A stretch of 64,000 nt of DNA from Cryobacterium sp. PH31-L1 (GCF_030063145.1 NZ_JASISM010000004.1:341682-405681); one strand, 5' to 3'; shown: positions 9,390 through 17,587, numbered from the stretch's first letter. Notes: generated by a model not told the origin, from the letters alone. Program-made: numbers and translations.

Positions 9390-10385
9390 TCAGGCCTGGC
9401 AGCGCGGGCACCAGTACAGTTTGCGCGCCGCCATCTCTTCGAGCACGATGTGGGTGCCGCAGACCCGGCAGGGCAGGCCTTCGCGCTTGTAGACCCAGTG
9501 CCGGTCGGCGCGGCTCTTCATAGCCAGCCGATACTCGTCGCCCTCGAGCTTGTCCATGGTCATCATCTGGCCGGTGACGACGCCGATGTGCAGCAGGTGC
9601 GCCCAGTCCTTCCAGAGCGCGCGCACGGTGTCATCGCTGAGCGACTTGCCAGGGGCATGCGGGTTGAGGCCGGCACGAAAGAGCATCTCGGCACGATAAA
9701 CGTTGCCGATGCCGCTGACCACACTCTGGTCCATCAGCAACCGGCCGATCGGTGTGGGCTTCTTGCGCACGACACTCACGAAACGCTCCTCGGCCGCCGG
9801 CGTGTTGCCCTGTTCCGGGTCGGGGCCGAGTTTGCCGATCACGGCGTCGACCTGGGCCGGGTCGAGAACCTCACAAGCGGTCGGGCCGCGCAGGTCTGCG
9901 CACACCGTGTCGCTCAGGAGGCGCACGCGCACCTGGCCGACCGGCTCGGGCGGAAAGGAATCGGCCAGGTCGATCTCCTTCTCCTGCTCCGACATCCGAA
10001 CCCGGGTACGGCGCGGCGCCCCGATACTGAAGATCGAGTTCTCGCCGGCCGAGTCGAAGGTCGGCGTACCAGCAGGTAGCTCGGTGCCGTGCTGGTTGGT
10101 CTGGCCCATCCGCCCGTTGGCCGAGGCCATGGTGGCATCCATCTGAATTTCGCCGCTGAAGTCCCAGGCACCGTACATTCCGAGGTGGATGCGCAACCAC
10201 AGTCCGTGGTCGAACTCCAGGAACATCTGCTTACCGACGGCGCGGGCATCCATTATGGTGTGGCCGCTGAGCTGGGCGGCGCCGGCCACAAAACGGCCCT
10301 GCGGCGACGAGACGGTGACGCGATGCCCGACGAAGTTGCGCTGGAATTGTCGGGTGATGCGGTGAACGGAATGACCTTCGGGCAC
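9390..10385 (-). CDS. nei: Fpg/Nei-family DNA glycosylase (endonuclease VIII-like)
   Basis: It starts MPEGHSVHRI, giving the catalytic Pro2 and Glu3 of the Fpg/Nei family, and ends in a C-x2-C-x16-C-x2-C zinc finger (CRVCG ... WCPRCQA). It should excise oxidised bases and nick the strand. At 331 residues it is 50-70 longer than most relatives; the extra residues lie at about 80-150 (DATMASANGRMGQ through EKEIDLADSF), between the N-terminal sheet and the helix-two-turn-helix domain. It is followed by only 6 bases from the end of rpiB, so co-transcription is likely. Confidence 0.93.
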   Translation of the reverse strand: MPEGHSVHRITRQFQRNFVGHRVTVSSPQGRFVAGAAQLSGHTIMDARAVGKQMFLEFDHGLWLRIHLGMYGAWDFSGEIQMDATMASANGRMGQTNQHGTELPAGTPTFDSAGENSIFSIGAPRRTRVRMSEQEKEIDLADSFPPEPVGQVRVRLLSDTVCADLRGPTACEVLDPAQVDAVIGKLGPDPEQGNTPAAEERFVSVVRKKPTPIGRLLMDQSVVSGIGNVYRAEMLFRAGLNPHAPGKSLSDDTVRALWKDWAHLLHIGVVTGQMMTMDKLEGDEYRLAMKSRADRHWVYKREGLPCRVCGTHIVLEEMAARKLYWCPRCQA

Positions 10386-10391
10386 CTCAGG

Positions 10392-10883
10392 TCACTTGCC
10401 GTCGACGTTCTTGCCGGCGATGGTGCCGGTACGCTCGTATTCACCAAGCTGGCGGATGCGACGAACGTGCCGTTCCTCGTCGCTGAACGGTTCGGCGATG
10501 AACGCGTCGATGAAGCCGGTGGCCTCCTCGATCGTGTGCTCGCGGGCGCCGATCGAGATGACGTTGGCGTCGTTGTGTTCGCGGGCGAGCCGGGCGGTGG
10601 AGAGGTTCCAGACCAGGGCGGCGCGGGCGCCGGTCACCTTGTTGGCGGCCATCTGCTCGCCGTTGCCGGAGCCGCCGAACACGACTCCGAGCGCTTCAAT
10701 GCCACCTTCGAGGTCGTCGACGGTGGCCTGCGCGGCATTGATGCAGAAGGCGGGGTAGTCGTCGAGGGCGTCGTAGGCCTGGGGCCCGTGGTCGATGACC
10801 TCGTGGCCGGCCGCACGCAGGTGGGTGATCAGGTGGTGGCTTAGGTCGAGCCCGGCATGGTCCGTGGCGATGTGGATGCGCAT
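10392..10883 (-). CDS. rpiB: Ribose-5-phosphate isomerase B
   Basis: A 163-residue RpiB interconverting ribulose-5-phosphate and ribose-5-phosphate. The N-terminus MRIHIATDHAGLDLS and the active-site segment GGSGNGEQMAANK (with the Glu used as base in mycobacterial-type RpiB) are clear, as is REHNDANVISIGAREHT. It lies between nei and a DsbA-like gene with gaps of 6 and 9 bases, the same order as Rv2464c-Rv2465c-Rv2466c in M. tuberculosis. Confidence 0.96.
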   Translation of the reverse strand: MRIHIATDHAGLDLSHHLITHLRAAGHEVIDHGPQAYDALDDYPAFCINAAQATVDDLEGGIEALGVVFGGSGNGEQMAANKVTGARAALVWNLSTARLAREHNDANVISIGAREHTIEEATGFIDAFIAEPFSDEERHVRRIRQLGEYERTGTIAGKNVDGK

Positions 10884-10892
10884 GTGAGCAGT

Positions 10893-11513
10893 CTATTTAA
10901 TGCTGACCGCCGGGGCGAAAATTGGATCGAGGGTACGGCTGCGCTTGAGCTCGAAGAACCCGTCGTAGCTCGCGAGCGCGACCACGCCATCCCAGAGTGT
11001 GAGAGCTTGATCGCCCATGGGCGCCGGGGAGATGACGGGGCCGAAGAAGGCCACGCCGTTGACGGCGATCACCGGGGTGCCGACATCCTGGCCGACCCGG
11101 TTGATGCCGTCGAAGTGGCTGGCCCGCATCTGGGCGTCGTACTCGTCGCTGTCCGCGAAGGCGGCGAAGCTCGCCGGCAGTCCCGCCTCGGCGAGCGCCG
11201 CGGGAATGACTTCGTCGGGGTTCGAGTTGCCGCCCGGGTGAATCTGGGTGCCGAGCGCGTCGTAGAGCGCCTTGACCATCTTCTGGCCGTGTAATTCGCT
11301 GGCGGCGGTCACGAGGCGGGTGTACTTGAGTGCCCGCGGGAAGAATGCGGCGTATTCCTCACTCACGTCCTGGTCTTCGTTGAGAACGGCGAGGCTCATC
11401 ACGTGCCAGGTCACCTCGAAATCACGCAGCCGGGCGACCTCGTCAACCCAGCGGGAAGTCATCCAGGCCCAAGGGCACGACGGGTCAAACCAGAAGTCAA
11501 CAGAATCAGTCAT
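10893..11513 (-). CDS. DsbA-family oxidoreductase, Rv2466c (mycothiol-dependent nitroreductase)-like
   Basis: A 206-residue thioredoxin-fold protein beginning VDFWFDPSCPWAWMTSRWVDE. Position next to rpiB and nei, length and sequence fit the Rv2466c family. In M. tuberculosis that enzyme uses mycothiol and a CPWC motif; here the motif is CPWA, so only one active-site cysteine remains. It has no signal peptide and should be cytoplasmic. It is the first gene of the nei-rpiB-DsbA minus-strand unit. Confidence 0.9.
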   Translation of the reverse strand: MTDSVDFWFDPSCPWAWMTSRWVDEVARLRDFEVTWHVMSLAVLNEDQDVSEEYAAFFPRALKYTRLVTAASELHGQKMVKALYDALGTQIHPGGNSNPDEVIPAALAEAGLPASFAAFADSDEYDAQMRASHFDGINRVGQDVGTPVIAVNGVAFFGPVISPAPMGDQALTLWDGVVALASYDGFFELKRSRTLDPIFAPAVSIK

Positions 11514-11575
11514 ACCCCCAGCCTAAGCAGACGAGCTGGACATCCCCGAATTCGAGATTCGCCATTTGGGCAATG

Positions 11576-11590
11576 CCCCCTACCAGGGGG
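11576..11590. promoter_or_regulatory. G/C-tract palindrome upstream of the MFS gene
   Basis: CCCCCT-ACC-AGGGGG is a perfect 6-bp inverted repeat 85 bases before the MFS start and 62 bases before the divergent DsbA-like gene. It resembles operators of small metal- or sulfide-responsive repressors (CsoR/CstR type), but no such repressor is visible in the window. Confidence 0.4.
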
Positions 11591-11675
11591 TATTCTAAGT
11601 GGGTTGAAAGAAATCTGCACCATGCAGTAGAGCGTTGTATTTGCAAACACAAATATCTCCACGGGAGAAATTCAC

Positions 11676-13250
11676 ATGCCCACTGACCGAAGCACGTCCA
11701 AGGCGAATTCCGGTGCCACGAGCGCCACGGCTGGCGGGGCAAAGCCCAAGAAAGCTCTCCTTCGCCGCCGCATCGCCATTTCCGACGTCAACGTCGTCGA
11801 CAAGCCCATCATGAAGCGTGCGCTCGGCGGCACCATCGTGGGTAACACAATGGAGTGGTACGACGTCGGTGTCTTCGGCTACCTGATCACGACGATGGGT
11901 CCGGTTTTTCTGCCGGAAGCCGACGCTTCCGTTCAAACGCTGTTCCTGCTCGGTACATTCGCCGCGACCTTCTTCGCGCGCCCGCTCGGCGGTGTGTTCT
12001 TCGGCTGGCTCGGCGACCGGATCGGCCGCCAGAAGGTGCTCGCTACGACGCTGATTTTGATGGCGGCCTCCACCTTCGCTGTCGGGCTGCTGCCCGGCTA
12101 CGCACAGGTCGGCGTCTGGGCTGCGGTGCTGCTGGTGTTCGTCAAGCTCGTACAGGGTTTCTCAACCGGCGGCGAGTACGCCGGAGCGACGACCTTCGTC
12201 AGCGAGCACGCCCCTGACAAGCAGCGCGGCTTCTTCGCGAGCTTCCTCGACATGGGCAGCTACCTCGGTTTCGCCATCGGAGCCTCGCTCGTCTCGGTGC
12301 TCCAGGTCACCCTTGGCCAGGACGTCATGGAAGCGTGGGGCTGGCGCATCCCGTTCCTCATCGCCGGGCCGCTCGGTCTGGTCGCCATCTACTTCCGGAT
12401 GAAGATCGACGAGTCGCCTGCGTTCCAGGCCACCCTCGACGCGCAGGAGGAAGCCCAGAAGAATCCGGTCGGAGCCACCGCCGAGACACCCAAGGGCCCG
12501 ATCGCCATCTTCAAGGCGTACTGGCGCAACATCATCATCGCCATGATCCTCGTGGCCGCCGCGAACACGGTCGGCTACGCGCTCACCTCATATATGCCCA
12601 CCTATCTCACAGAGAACAAGGGCTACGACGAGCTGCACGGCACCGCGCTGACCATTCCGATTCTCGTGGTGATGGCGCTGTGCATTCCGCTGGCCGGCCG
12701 GCTCTCCGACCGCATCGGGCGTCGCCCGGTGCTCTGGATAGGAGCGGTCAGCACGGTGGTACTGGCGTACCCGGCGTTCCTGCTCATCGGCATAGGCGAC
12801 ATCTGGTCGACCCTGCTCGGACTGGCGCTCATCGCATTCCCGGTCACGTTCTACGTCTCCAACCTGGCCTCGGCCCTGCCGGCCCTGTTCCCGACGGCGA
12901 GCCGGTATGGCGCGATGGGCATCTCTTACAACTTCGCCGTCGCCATCTTCGGTGGAACCACGCCGTTCATCATCGCTGCGCTCATCGTGGGCACCGGCAA
13001 CGACATGATGCCGGCGTTCTACCTGATGGGCACCTCGTTCGTCGGGGCGATCGCCATCTTCTTCCTGCGCGAATCGGCCAACCGTCCGCTGCCCGGTTCC
13101 ATGCCGAGCGTGAACAGCGACGAGGAAGCGCACGAGCTGGTCAAGACGCAGGACGACAATCCCCTGCTCGACACCGATGAGATGCCGTTCGACCACACCT
13201 TCGAACCGCCGACCAACGCCATCCCCATTCAGGAGCCGGTGAAGCTCTAA
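11676..13250 (+). CDS. MFS transporter, metabolite:H+ symporter (ProP/ShiA-like) family
   Basis: A 524-residue 12-helix transporter. The block GTIVGNTMEWYDVGVFGYL, the loop LGDRIGRQKVL and VQGFSTGGEYAGATTFVSEH are signatures of the MHS family of MFS proton symporters, which carry osmolytes, organic acids or shikimate. It has an unusually long polar N-terminal extension (about 48 residues, many Ser, Ala, Lys) before helix 1 and a 55-residue polar C-tail. GGGAG lies about 8 bases before the ATG. The substrate cannot be read from the sequence. Confidence 0.9.
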   Translation: MPTDRSTSKANSGATSATAGGAKPKKALLRRRIAISDVNVVDKPIMKRALGGTIVGNTMEWYDVGVFGYLITTMGPVFLPEADASVQTLFLLGTFAATFFARPLGGVFFGWLGDRIGRQKVLATTLILMAASTFAVGLLPGYAQVGVWAAVLLVFVKLVQGFSTGGEYAGATTFVSEHAPDKQRGFFASFLDMGSYLGFAIGASLVSVLQVTLGQDVMEAWGWRIPFLIAGPLGLVAIYFRMKIDESPAFQATLDAQEEAQKNPVGATAETPKGPIAIFKAYWRNIIIAMILVAAANTVGYALTSYMPTYLTENKGYDELHGTALTIPILVVMALCIPLAGRLSDRIGRRPVLWIGAVSTVVLAYPAFLLIGIGDIWSTLLGLALIAFPVTFYVSNLASALPALFPTASRYGAMGISYNFAVAIFGGTTPFIIAALIVGTGNDMMPAFYLMGTSFVGAIAIFFLRESANRPLPGSMPSVNSDEEAHELVKTQDDNPLLDTDEMPFDHTFEPPTNAIPIQEPVKL

Positions 13251-13259
13251 CGTCCTGCA

Positions 13260-13294
13260 TGCGTGCGTGGCCGGCTTTCGGTCGTGCACGCGCA
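13260..13294 (+). terminator. Possible terminator after the MFS gene
   Basis: An imperfect hairpin (TGCGTGCGTGGCC with GGTCGTGCACGCGCA) starts 10 bases after the MFS stop. No T-run follows, so this is only a candidate. Confidence 0.3.
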
Positions 13295-13331
13295 AACGGA
13301 TGCTCACAGTCACCCCGCGTAGAATCCTCGA

Positions 13332-14879
13332 ATGACCACCGCGCCCTCCACCACTGCGCCCACCGGCTCGGCACCAGAAGAATCGCGCGTGTCGACCGCT
13401 GACTTCGAATCATCCGATCCGGATTTCATCGACATCGACCCGCACGACCTCGCGGTGACCCTGCGGGTTCTCGCTTCCCTCAGCGACGTCGACCCGGACA
13501 GCGCCGACTTCGTCACCGTGCGCCAGGCCACCGCCAAGATGTTCAAATCAGTCAAAATGGCGCGCCGCCTGGAGAAGCGTGCGGTCATCGCCGAGGCCGA
13601 TCGCAGCGTCATCGCCGCCACCGCCACCGGCGCGCCCACCCGCATCGACGACGAGACCCGCGGCGCCCAGCTGTCGCTCGGCACCAGCGCGGCCACGGCC
13701 GGTGAACTGCTCGTTCCCCGCGCCTGCTATATCTGCAAGCAGAAGTACACCGTGGTCGACGCGTTCTACCACCAGCTCTGCCCGAGCTGCGCCCTGTCGA
13801 GCCACGCCAAACGCAACGCCCGCACCGACCTGAGCGGTAAGCGTGCCCTGCTCACCGGCGGCCGCGCCAAGATCGGCATGTACATCGCACTGCGCCTGCT
13901 GCGCGACGGCGCCCACACCACCGTCACCACCCGCTTTCCCCGCGATGCCGTCCGCCGCTTCGCCGCCATGCCCGACTCCAAGGACTGGCTGCACCGCCTG
14001 CGCATCGTCGGCATCGACCTGCGCGACCCGGCTCAGGTGATCGCCCTGGCCGATTCCGTCGCTGCCCAGGGCCCGCTCGACATTCTCATCAACAACGCCG
14101 CGCAGACCGTGCGGCGCTCGAGAGGCTCCTACTCCCCGCTGGTCGAGGCCGAGGATTCTCCGCTGCCCGACGGCCCGCTGCCGGAGATCGTGTCGTTCGG
14201 GCACACCAACGACGCGCATCCACTGGCCCTGGCGGCGTCCGTGTCGGGGCATCCGCTTCTTGCGGCCGCGTCCGGCGCTGGTGCTCTCACAGCGGATGAC
14301 CTCACCCGCCTGGCCCTCGCTGCGGGGTCCTCGTCGCTCGAACGCCTCGCCGCCGGCACCGCGATCGACGCCGGCGGGCTCGTGCCCGACCTGCACGACG
14401 TGAATAGCTGGACGGCCAATGTCGAGGACGTCGATCCGCTCGAGATGCTCGAAGTGCAGCTGTGCAATACGACCGCACCATTCTTATTGGTGAGCCGTCT
14501 GCGTGCGTCGCTCACGGCATCCGCTGCCCGACGCACCTACATCGTGAACGTGTCGGCCATGGAAGGCGTGTTCGGTCGTGGCTACAAGGGGCCGGGCCAC
14601 CCGCACACCAACATGGCCAAGGCCGCACTGAACATGCTCACCCGCACGAGCGCGAAGGAGATGCTCGAAGACGGCATCCTCATGACGAGCGTCGACACCG
14701 GCTGGATCACCGACGAACGCCCGCACCCCACCAAGGTGCGCCTGGCCGAGGAAGGCTTTCACGCTCCGCTCGACCTGGTCGACGGTGCGGCCCGGGTTTA
14801 CGATCCGATCGTGCGCGGCGAGGCCGGCGAAGACCTCTACGGGGTCTTCCTCAAGGATTACCAGCCCGGCGCCTGGTAG
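13332..14879 (+). CDS. Zinc-ribbon/SDR-fold fusion protein with atypical active site
   Basis: A 515-residue protein in three parts. Residues 1-125 are a polar, alpha-helical N-region. Residues 132-153 form a zinc ribbon, C132-x2-C135-x14-C150-x2-C153. From about 165 it is a short-chain dehydrogenase fold, with the nucleotide loop TGGRAKIG and LDILINNAAQ. The usual catalytic Tyr-x3-Lys is HTNMAK here: Lys is present but the Tyr position is Thr. An insert of about 100 residues (roughly 265-360) follows NNAAQ. I know SDR-like proteins of this architecture exist in Actinobacteria but not their reaction. The gene stands alone. Confidence 0.85.
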   Translation: MTTAPSTTAPTGSAPEESRVSTADFESSDPDFIDIDPHDLAVTLRVLASLSDVDPDSADFVTVRQATAKMFKSVKMARRLEKRAVIAEADRSVIAATATGAPTRIDDETRGAQLSLGTSAATAGELLVPRACYICKQKYTVVDAFYHQLCPSCALSSHAKRNARTDLSGKRALLTGGRAKIGMYIALRLLRDGAHTTVTTRFPRDAVRRFAAMPDSKDWLHRLRIVGIDLRDPAQVIALADSVAAQGPLDILINNAAQTVRRSRGSYSPLVEAEDSPLPDGPLPEIVSFGHTNDAHPLALAASVSGHPLLAAASGAGALTADDLTRLALAAGSSSLERLAAGTAIDAGGLVPDLHDVNSWTANVEDVDPLEMLEVQLCNTTAPFLLVSRLRASLTASAARRTYIVNVSAMEGVFGRGYKGPGHPHTNMAKAALNMLTRTSAKEMLEDGILMTSVDTGWITDERPHPTKVRLAEEGFHAPLDLVDGAARVYDPIVRGEAGEDLYGVFLKDYQPGAW

Positions 14880-14969
14880 TCGGTTTGGGCCCAGCTGGTC
14901 GCCGCGCTGCCGCCCGCGCGAGCATGTGCTGCCGCACGCGCTAGCAAAAGCTGCTGACGCGGCTGGCAG

Positions 14970-15083
14970 ACCGGCCGCGTCAGCGCCCCGGGCTCGCGTG
15001 TGCATCTTTCGCCCGCGAGAAGCGGATGCTCCGCCCGCCGTTTCGGGCGCGCGTGCGACAATCGCTCGCTCCAGCACTGCGCG
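14970..15083 (+). repeat. Direct repeat copy A flanking mazEF
   Basis: A non-coding GC-rich element beginning ACCGGCCGCGTCAGC and ending CCAGCACTGCGCG. It recurs in the same orientation at 15760-15915. The shared core AGCGGATGCTCCGCCCGCCG is identical in the two copies. Confidence 0.8.
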
Positions 15084-15115
15084 ACGTGGAAGTCAGCCCC
15101 GTCAGGCCGAGTCAA

Positions 15116-15415
15116 TCAGTCGAGGTCGAACGCCGTCTGGATGGCGGCGCTGAGTTGTGACTCCTGGTTGGGAAGCAGAAAACCAATGTGGCGGCCGAGG
15201 CTCGCGACCGGGATGGTCACGATGTTGTCGCAACTCACGACGCAGTCCTGGTCGAGGCCGTTCGCCGGGCCGACCGGAACTTCGGTGGACAGTCCCCGCA
15301 CGGTACTGGTGATCGGCGCGACGGTCACCCGGGTCAGATGCGGGCGAACGAGCTCACGAGTGAGCACGAGAACCGGCCGTGCCTTGTCGAGGTGCGCAAT
15401 ATGAATCGCGCGCAT
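15116..15415 (-). CDS. mazF: MazF/PemK-family mRNA-interferase toxin
   Basis: A 99-residue toxin of the short actinobacterial MazF form (MRAIHIAHLDKARPVLVLTRE). RPVLVLTRE, TVAPITSTVRGLSTEVPVG and DCVVSCDNIVTIP are the conserved strands of the fold; MazF enzymes cut RNA at short sequences. The ATG at 15415 is used; a GTG at 15421 would overlap the antitoxin stop (GTGA). It is translated directly after the ribbon-helix-helix antitoxin. Confidence 0.92.
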   Translation of the reverse strand: MRAIHIAHLDKARPVLVLTRELVRPHLTRVTVAPITSTVRGLSTEVPVGPANGLDQDCVVSCDNIVTIPVASLGRHIGFLLPNQESQLSAAIQTAFDLD

Positions 15416-15417
15416 CG

Positions 15418-15654
15418 TCACGAGAGGTCAGTCGGGAGCGTCGCGCCGTAGAGTACGAGTTCGTCCAGATCGTCGATGCCTGCTGGCTGCGCAGACAAAA
15501 TCTGCACGTCACGAAGTGCAACCTCGCGACGACGTTCTCGTTGGAGGGCCCGCGTGATCACGGCGGCACGGCTGCTGTCGCGGCCGTCTCTCACTGCGTG
15601 GTCGAGATAGTCCACTATGTCGTCGGGCAGGCGCACCGCAATCTGTCGGCTCAT
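15418..15654 (-). CDS. mazE: Ribbon-helix-helix antitoxin of the MazF pair
   Basis: A 78-residue protein whose N-terminus (MSRQIAVRLPDDIVDYLDHAV, then RAAVITRALQRE) is a CopG/MetJ ribbon-helix-helix DNA-binding domain. The acidic C-terminus (AGIDDLDELVLYGATLPTDLS) probably wraps and blocks MazF. Its stop overlaps or abuts the toxin start, the usual antitoxin-first layout. A perfect palindrome at 15664-15678, just upstream of its start, is a likely autoregulatory operator. Confidence 0.92.
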   Translation of the reverse strand: MSRQIAVRLPDDIVDYLDHAVRDGRDSSRAAVITRALQRERRREVALRDVQILSAQPAGIDDLDELVLYGATLPTDLS

Positions 15655-15663
15655 GACTTGAAG

Positions 15664-15678
15664 ATACCATCATGGTAT
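15664..15678 (-). promoter_or_regulatory. mazEF operator palindrome
   Basis: ATACCAT-C-ATGGTAT is a perfect 7-bp inverted repeat 9 bases before the antitoxin start codon, with a further TTGGTAT half-site a few bases beyond. Ribbon-helix-helix antitoxins usually repress their own promoter through such sites. Confidence 0.65.
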
Positions 15679-15759
15679 GCGTTTTGGTATGTATGTCCGG
15701 AGCGTGCTGCGACCTGCGGAAGCCGCGGCGCGGGCACAAGCTGCACGCGCCCCCAGCAC

Positions 15760-15915
15760 ACCGGCCGCGTCAGCAGCTCGGGCGCGCGCGTGCGGCTTTC
15801 GCCAGCGCGAAGCGGATGCTCCGCCCGCCGTTTCGGGGCGCGCGCAGCGTCCCGCGCATGCTTCGGCCCGTGCTGCCAGCCCGCGTGCAACAATCGCTCG
15901 CGCCAGCACTGCGCG
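15760..15915 (+). repeat. Direct repeat copy B flanking mazEF
   Basis: Second copy of the element at 14970-15083, same orientation. It carries about 42 extra bases (around 15845-15885) before the shared CAACAATCGCTCGC and CCAGCACTGCGCG end. The pair brackets the mazEF module exactly. Confidence 0.8.
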
Positions 15916-15924
15916 GGCGGCGTT

Positions 15925-16344
15925 TCAGCGGCGGTCGAGGATGACGACCGGGATTTCGCGCGTGGTCTTCTTTTCGTAGTCGGCAAAACCCGGGTACGCC
16001 GCCTTGTGCGGGTCCCAGATGCTGGTGCGTTCCGCTCCCGAGGCCACCCGGGCCGTCACGGCGAGTGTTTCGGTGCCAACCTCGATGGTCGCATCTGGCG
16101 TCGCCACCAGGTTGTGAAACCACGCCGGGTTGGTCGGGGCGCCAGCTTTGGAGGCGAACACCGCAAAGCTGTCGCCGACCGCGCGGTACATCATGGGAGT
16201 GACGCGCGCGGAACCGGACTTCGCCCCGGTCGAGTGCAAAAGCAGCAGCGGGGCACCCTCAAAATTGCCGCCGACCCGGCCGTCGTTGGCCCGGAATTCC
16301 GCAATGATCTTGTCGTTCCAATTCGTTGGTGCCGCGTTCGACAT
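15925..16344 (-). CDS. Deazaflavin (F420)-dependent nitroreductase-family protein, Ddn-like
   Basis: A 139-residue split-barrel protein. GAPLLLLHSTGAKSGSARVTPMMYR, AVFASKAGAPTNPAWFHNL and IWDPHKAAYPGFADYEKKTTREIPVVILDR are the conserved blocks of the Ddn family, which binds the deazaflavin F420 and reduces various substrates. The ATG at 16344 is chosen because AGAAGGGG lies about 10 bases upstream and the family usually starts near NWN; an earlier in-frame ATG at 16371 is possible. No neighbour suggests a substrate. Confidence 0.9.
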   Translation of the reverse strand: MSNAAPTNWNDKIIAEFRANDGRVGGNFEGAPLLLLHSTGAKSGSARVTPMMYRAVGDSFAVFASKAGAPTNPAWFHNLVATPDATIEVGTETLAVTARVASGAERTSIWDPHKAAYPGFADYEKKTTREIPVVILDRR

Positions 16345-16449
16345 GGCTGAAGCGCCCCTTCTCTGAGTCATCGAGCCTACGCCGAGCGCGCGGCGATGTC
16401 GAGGAAAGCACAGGTCACAGGGCAAAATACCCGCTGCTAGGCTGACCGG

Positions 16450-17553
16450 ATGCTGCGCCGCACCCTGATCCTGCCGACCGTTTTTCTCGCCCTCGTCGCC
16501 CTCAGCGGATGCGCGGTCGATCCCGTGCCGGAACCGTCGGCCACGACTACGCCAACCACAACACCCGCCGCAGCCACCAGCCCGCTCAACTGCGACGATA
16601 TCGCGGCCCCGGGCGACATTGCCAACATCTTCGTGGATTCCGCCGGCACCGTGCCGACCCCGGTTGCCGCGACGCAGCCATCGACATTCCTGGTCGAGTA
16701 CGCCGTTTCAGCCCTCGGTGGGCTGTCCTGCTCCTGGCGAGTCGGCACGGCGGCGGGCAATCCGATGGATCACCAGTCCGACTCCGACTGGGCCTACCTG
16801 AGCGTCAAGGTACTGCCCGACGCGGCCGACTCCTGGGCGCCAAGCGATGCCGGCAACGGTCCGGCCGACCCGCTCACCAGCATCGGCGGCATCGAAGCGG
16901 CCACCGGATGCGGCGACCCCGGGTGTTTCATCTCGGCTCCGGTCGGCGACGCCTGGGTCGAAATCACGATGAGCTTGGACTCATTCGGTACCCGCGATGA
17001 GCGCTTTGACGGCATGACGAGCGACGAGATCGTGGCTCAGATGACGCCGCTCGCGGCATCCGTTTATTCCACTCTGACGGATGCCGAACCCAGCCAGTTA
17101 GCCTGGCCGGCGGTCGACCTGACCCCGCGGGAACCGGCCTGCACCGGCGCGCTCAAGCCGCAGGGCATCGCCATGGCCCTCGGCGTCGGTTCGATCGAGT
17201 ACGAAATCTTCGACTCGTCAAACATGAACCCGGTCTACTTCGACGGCTTCGTGTCGGAGTCCGCCGGGATATTTCGGTGCGACGTGCGCGGCGACGGCGT
17301 TTTGGGCACCTACATCCACGTCGGCTATGGTCTCGCCGGGATCGTCGACACGATGATCCCGGAGCCGGACAGTCAGGCCGCACTGACGCCGATCGTGCTC
17401 GAGGGGGCCGTCGACGGTGAGCACGCCGTGCAGGTCTGCGCCGACTCGGGTTACTGCACCGTGATTTTCTCGCTCGGCGAGTCGGCCTACTCGGTCGAAT
17501 CGGTCTCCCAGGCGGTGGCCGTCGCCGAAGCGATCATCGCGCAGGCCCGCTAA
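16450..17553 (+). CDS. Lipoprotein of unknown function
   Basis: A 367-residue exported protein with a signal peptide and lipobox ALSGC (Cys21), followed by a Ser/Thr/Pro-rich linker (PEPSATTTPTTTPAAATSP). The rest has repeated Cys-containing segments (NCDDIAAPGDIANIF, LSCSWRVG, CGDPGCFIS, PACTGALKPQ, FRCDVRG, CADSGYC), suggesting two similar disulfide-bonded halves, one beginning at NCDD and one at PACTG. I do not recognise the family. It lies 34 bases before an AAA ATPase on the same strand. Confidence 0.8.
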   Translation: MLRRTLILPTVFLALVALSGCAVDPVPEPSATTTPTTTPAAATSPLNCDDIAAPGDIANIFVDSAGTVPTPVAATQPSTFLVEYAVSALGGLSCSWRVGTAAGNPMDHQSDSDWAYLSVKVLPDAADSWAPSDAGNGPADPLTSIGGIEAATGCGDPGCFISAPVGDAWVEITMSLDSFGTRDERFDGMTSDEIVAQMTPLAASVYSTLTDAEPSQLAWPAVDLTPREPACTGALKPQGIAMALGVGSIEYEIFDSSNMNPVYFDGFVSESAGIFRCDVRGDGVLGTYIHVGYGLAGIVDTMIPEPDSQAALTPIVLEGAVDGEHAVQVCADSGYCTVIFSLGESAYSVESVSQAVAVAEAIIAQAR

Positions 17554-17587
17554 CCTCCCCACTGCGCTACAACGACAGGAGCTTGAG

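Noticed and set aside
14484..15077. 197-codon minus-strand frame over the SDR-like gene end and repeat A
   Set aside because: Most of it is antisense to the SDR-like gene; the remainder is repeat sequence.
15670..15986. Several Arg/Ala-rich frames over repeat copy B
   Set aside because: They come from the GC-rich repeat, appear on both strands, and have no ribosome site or family.
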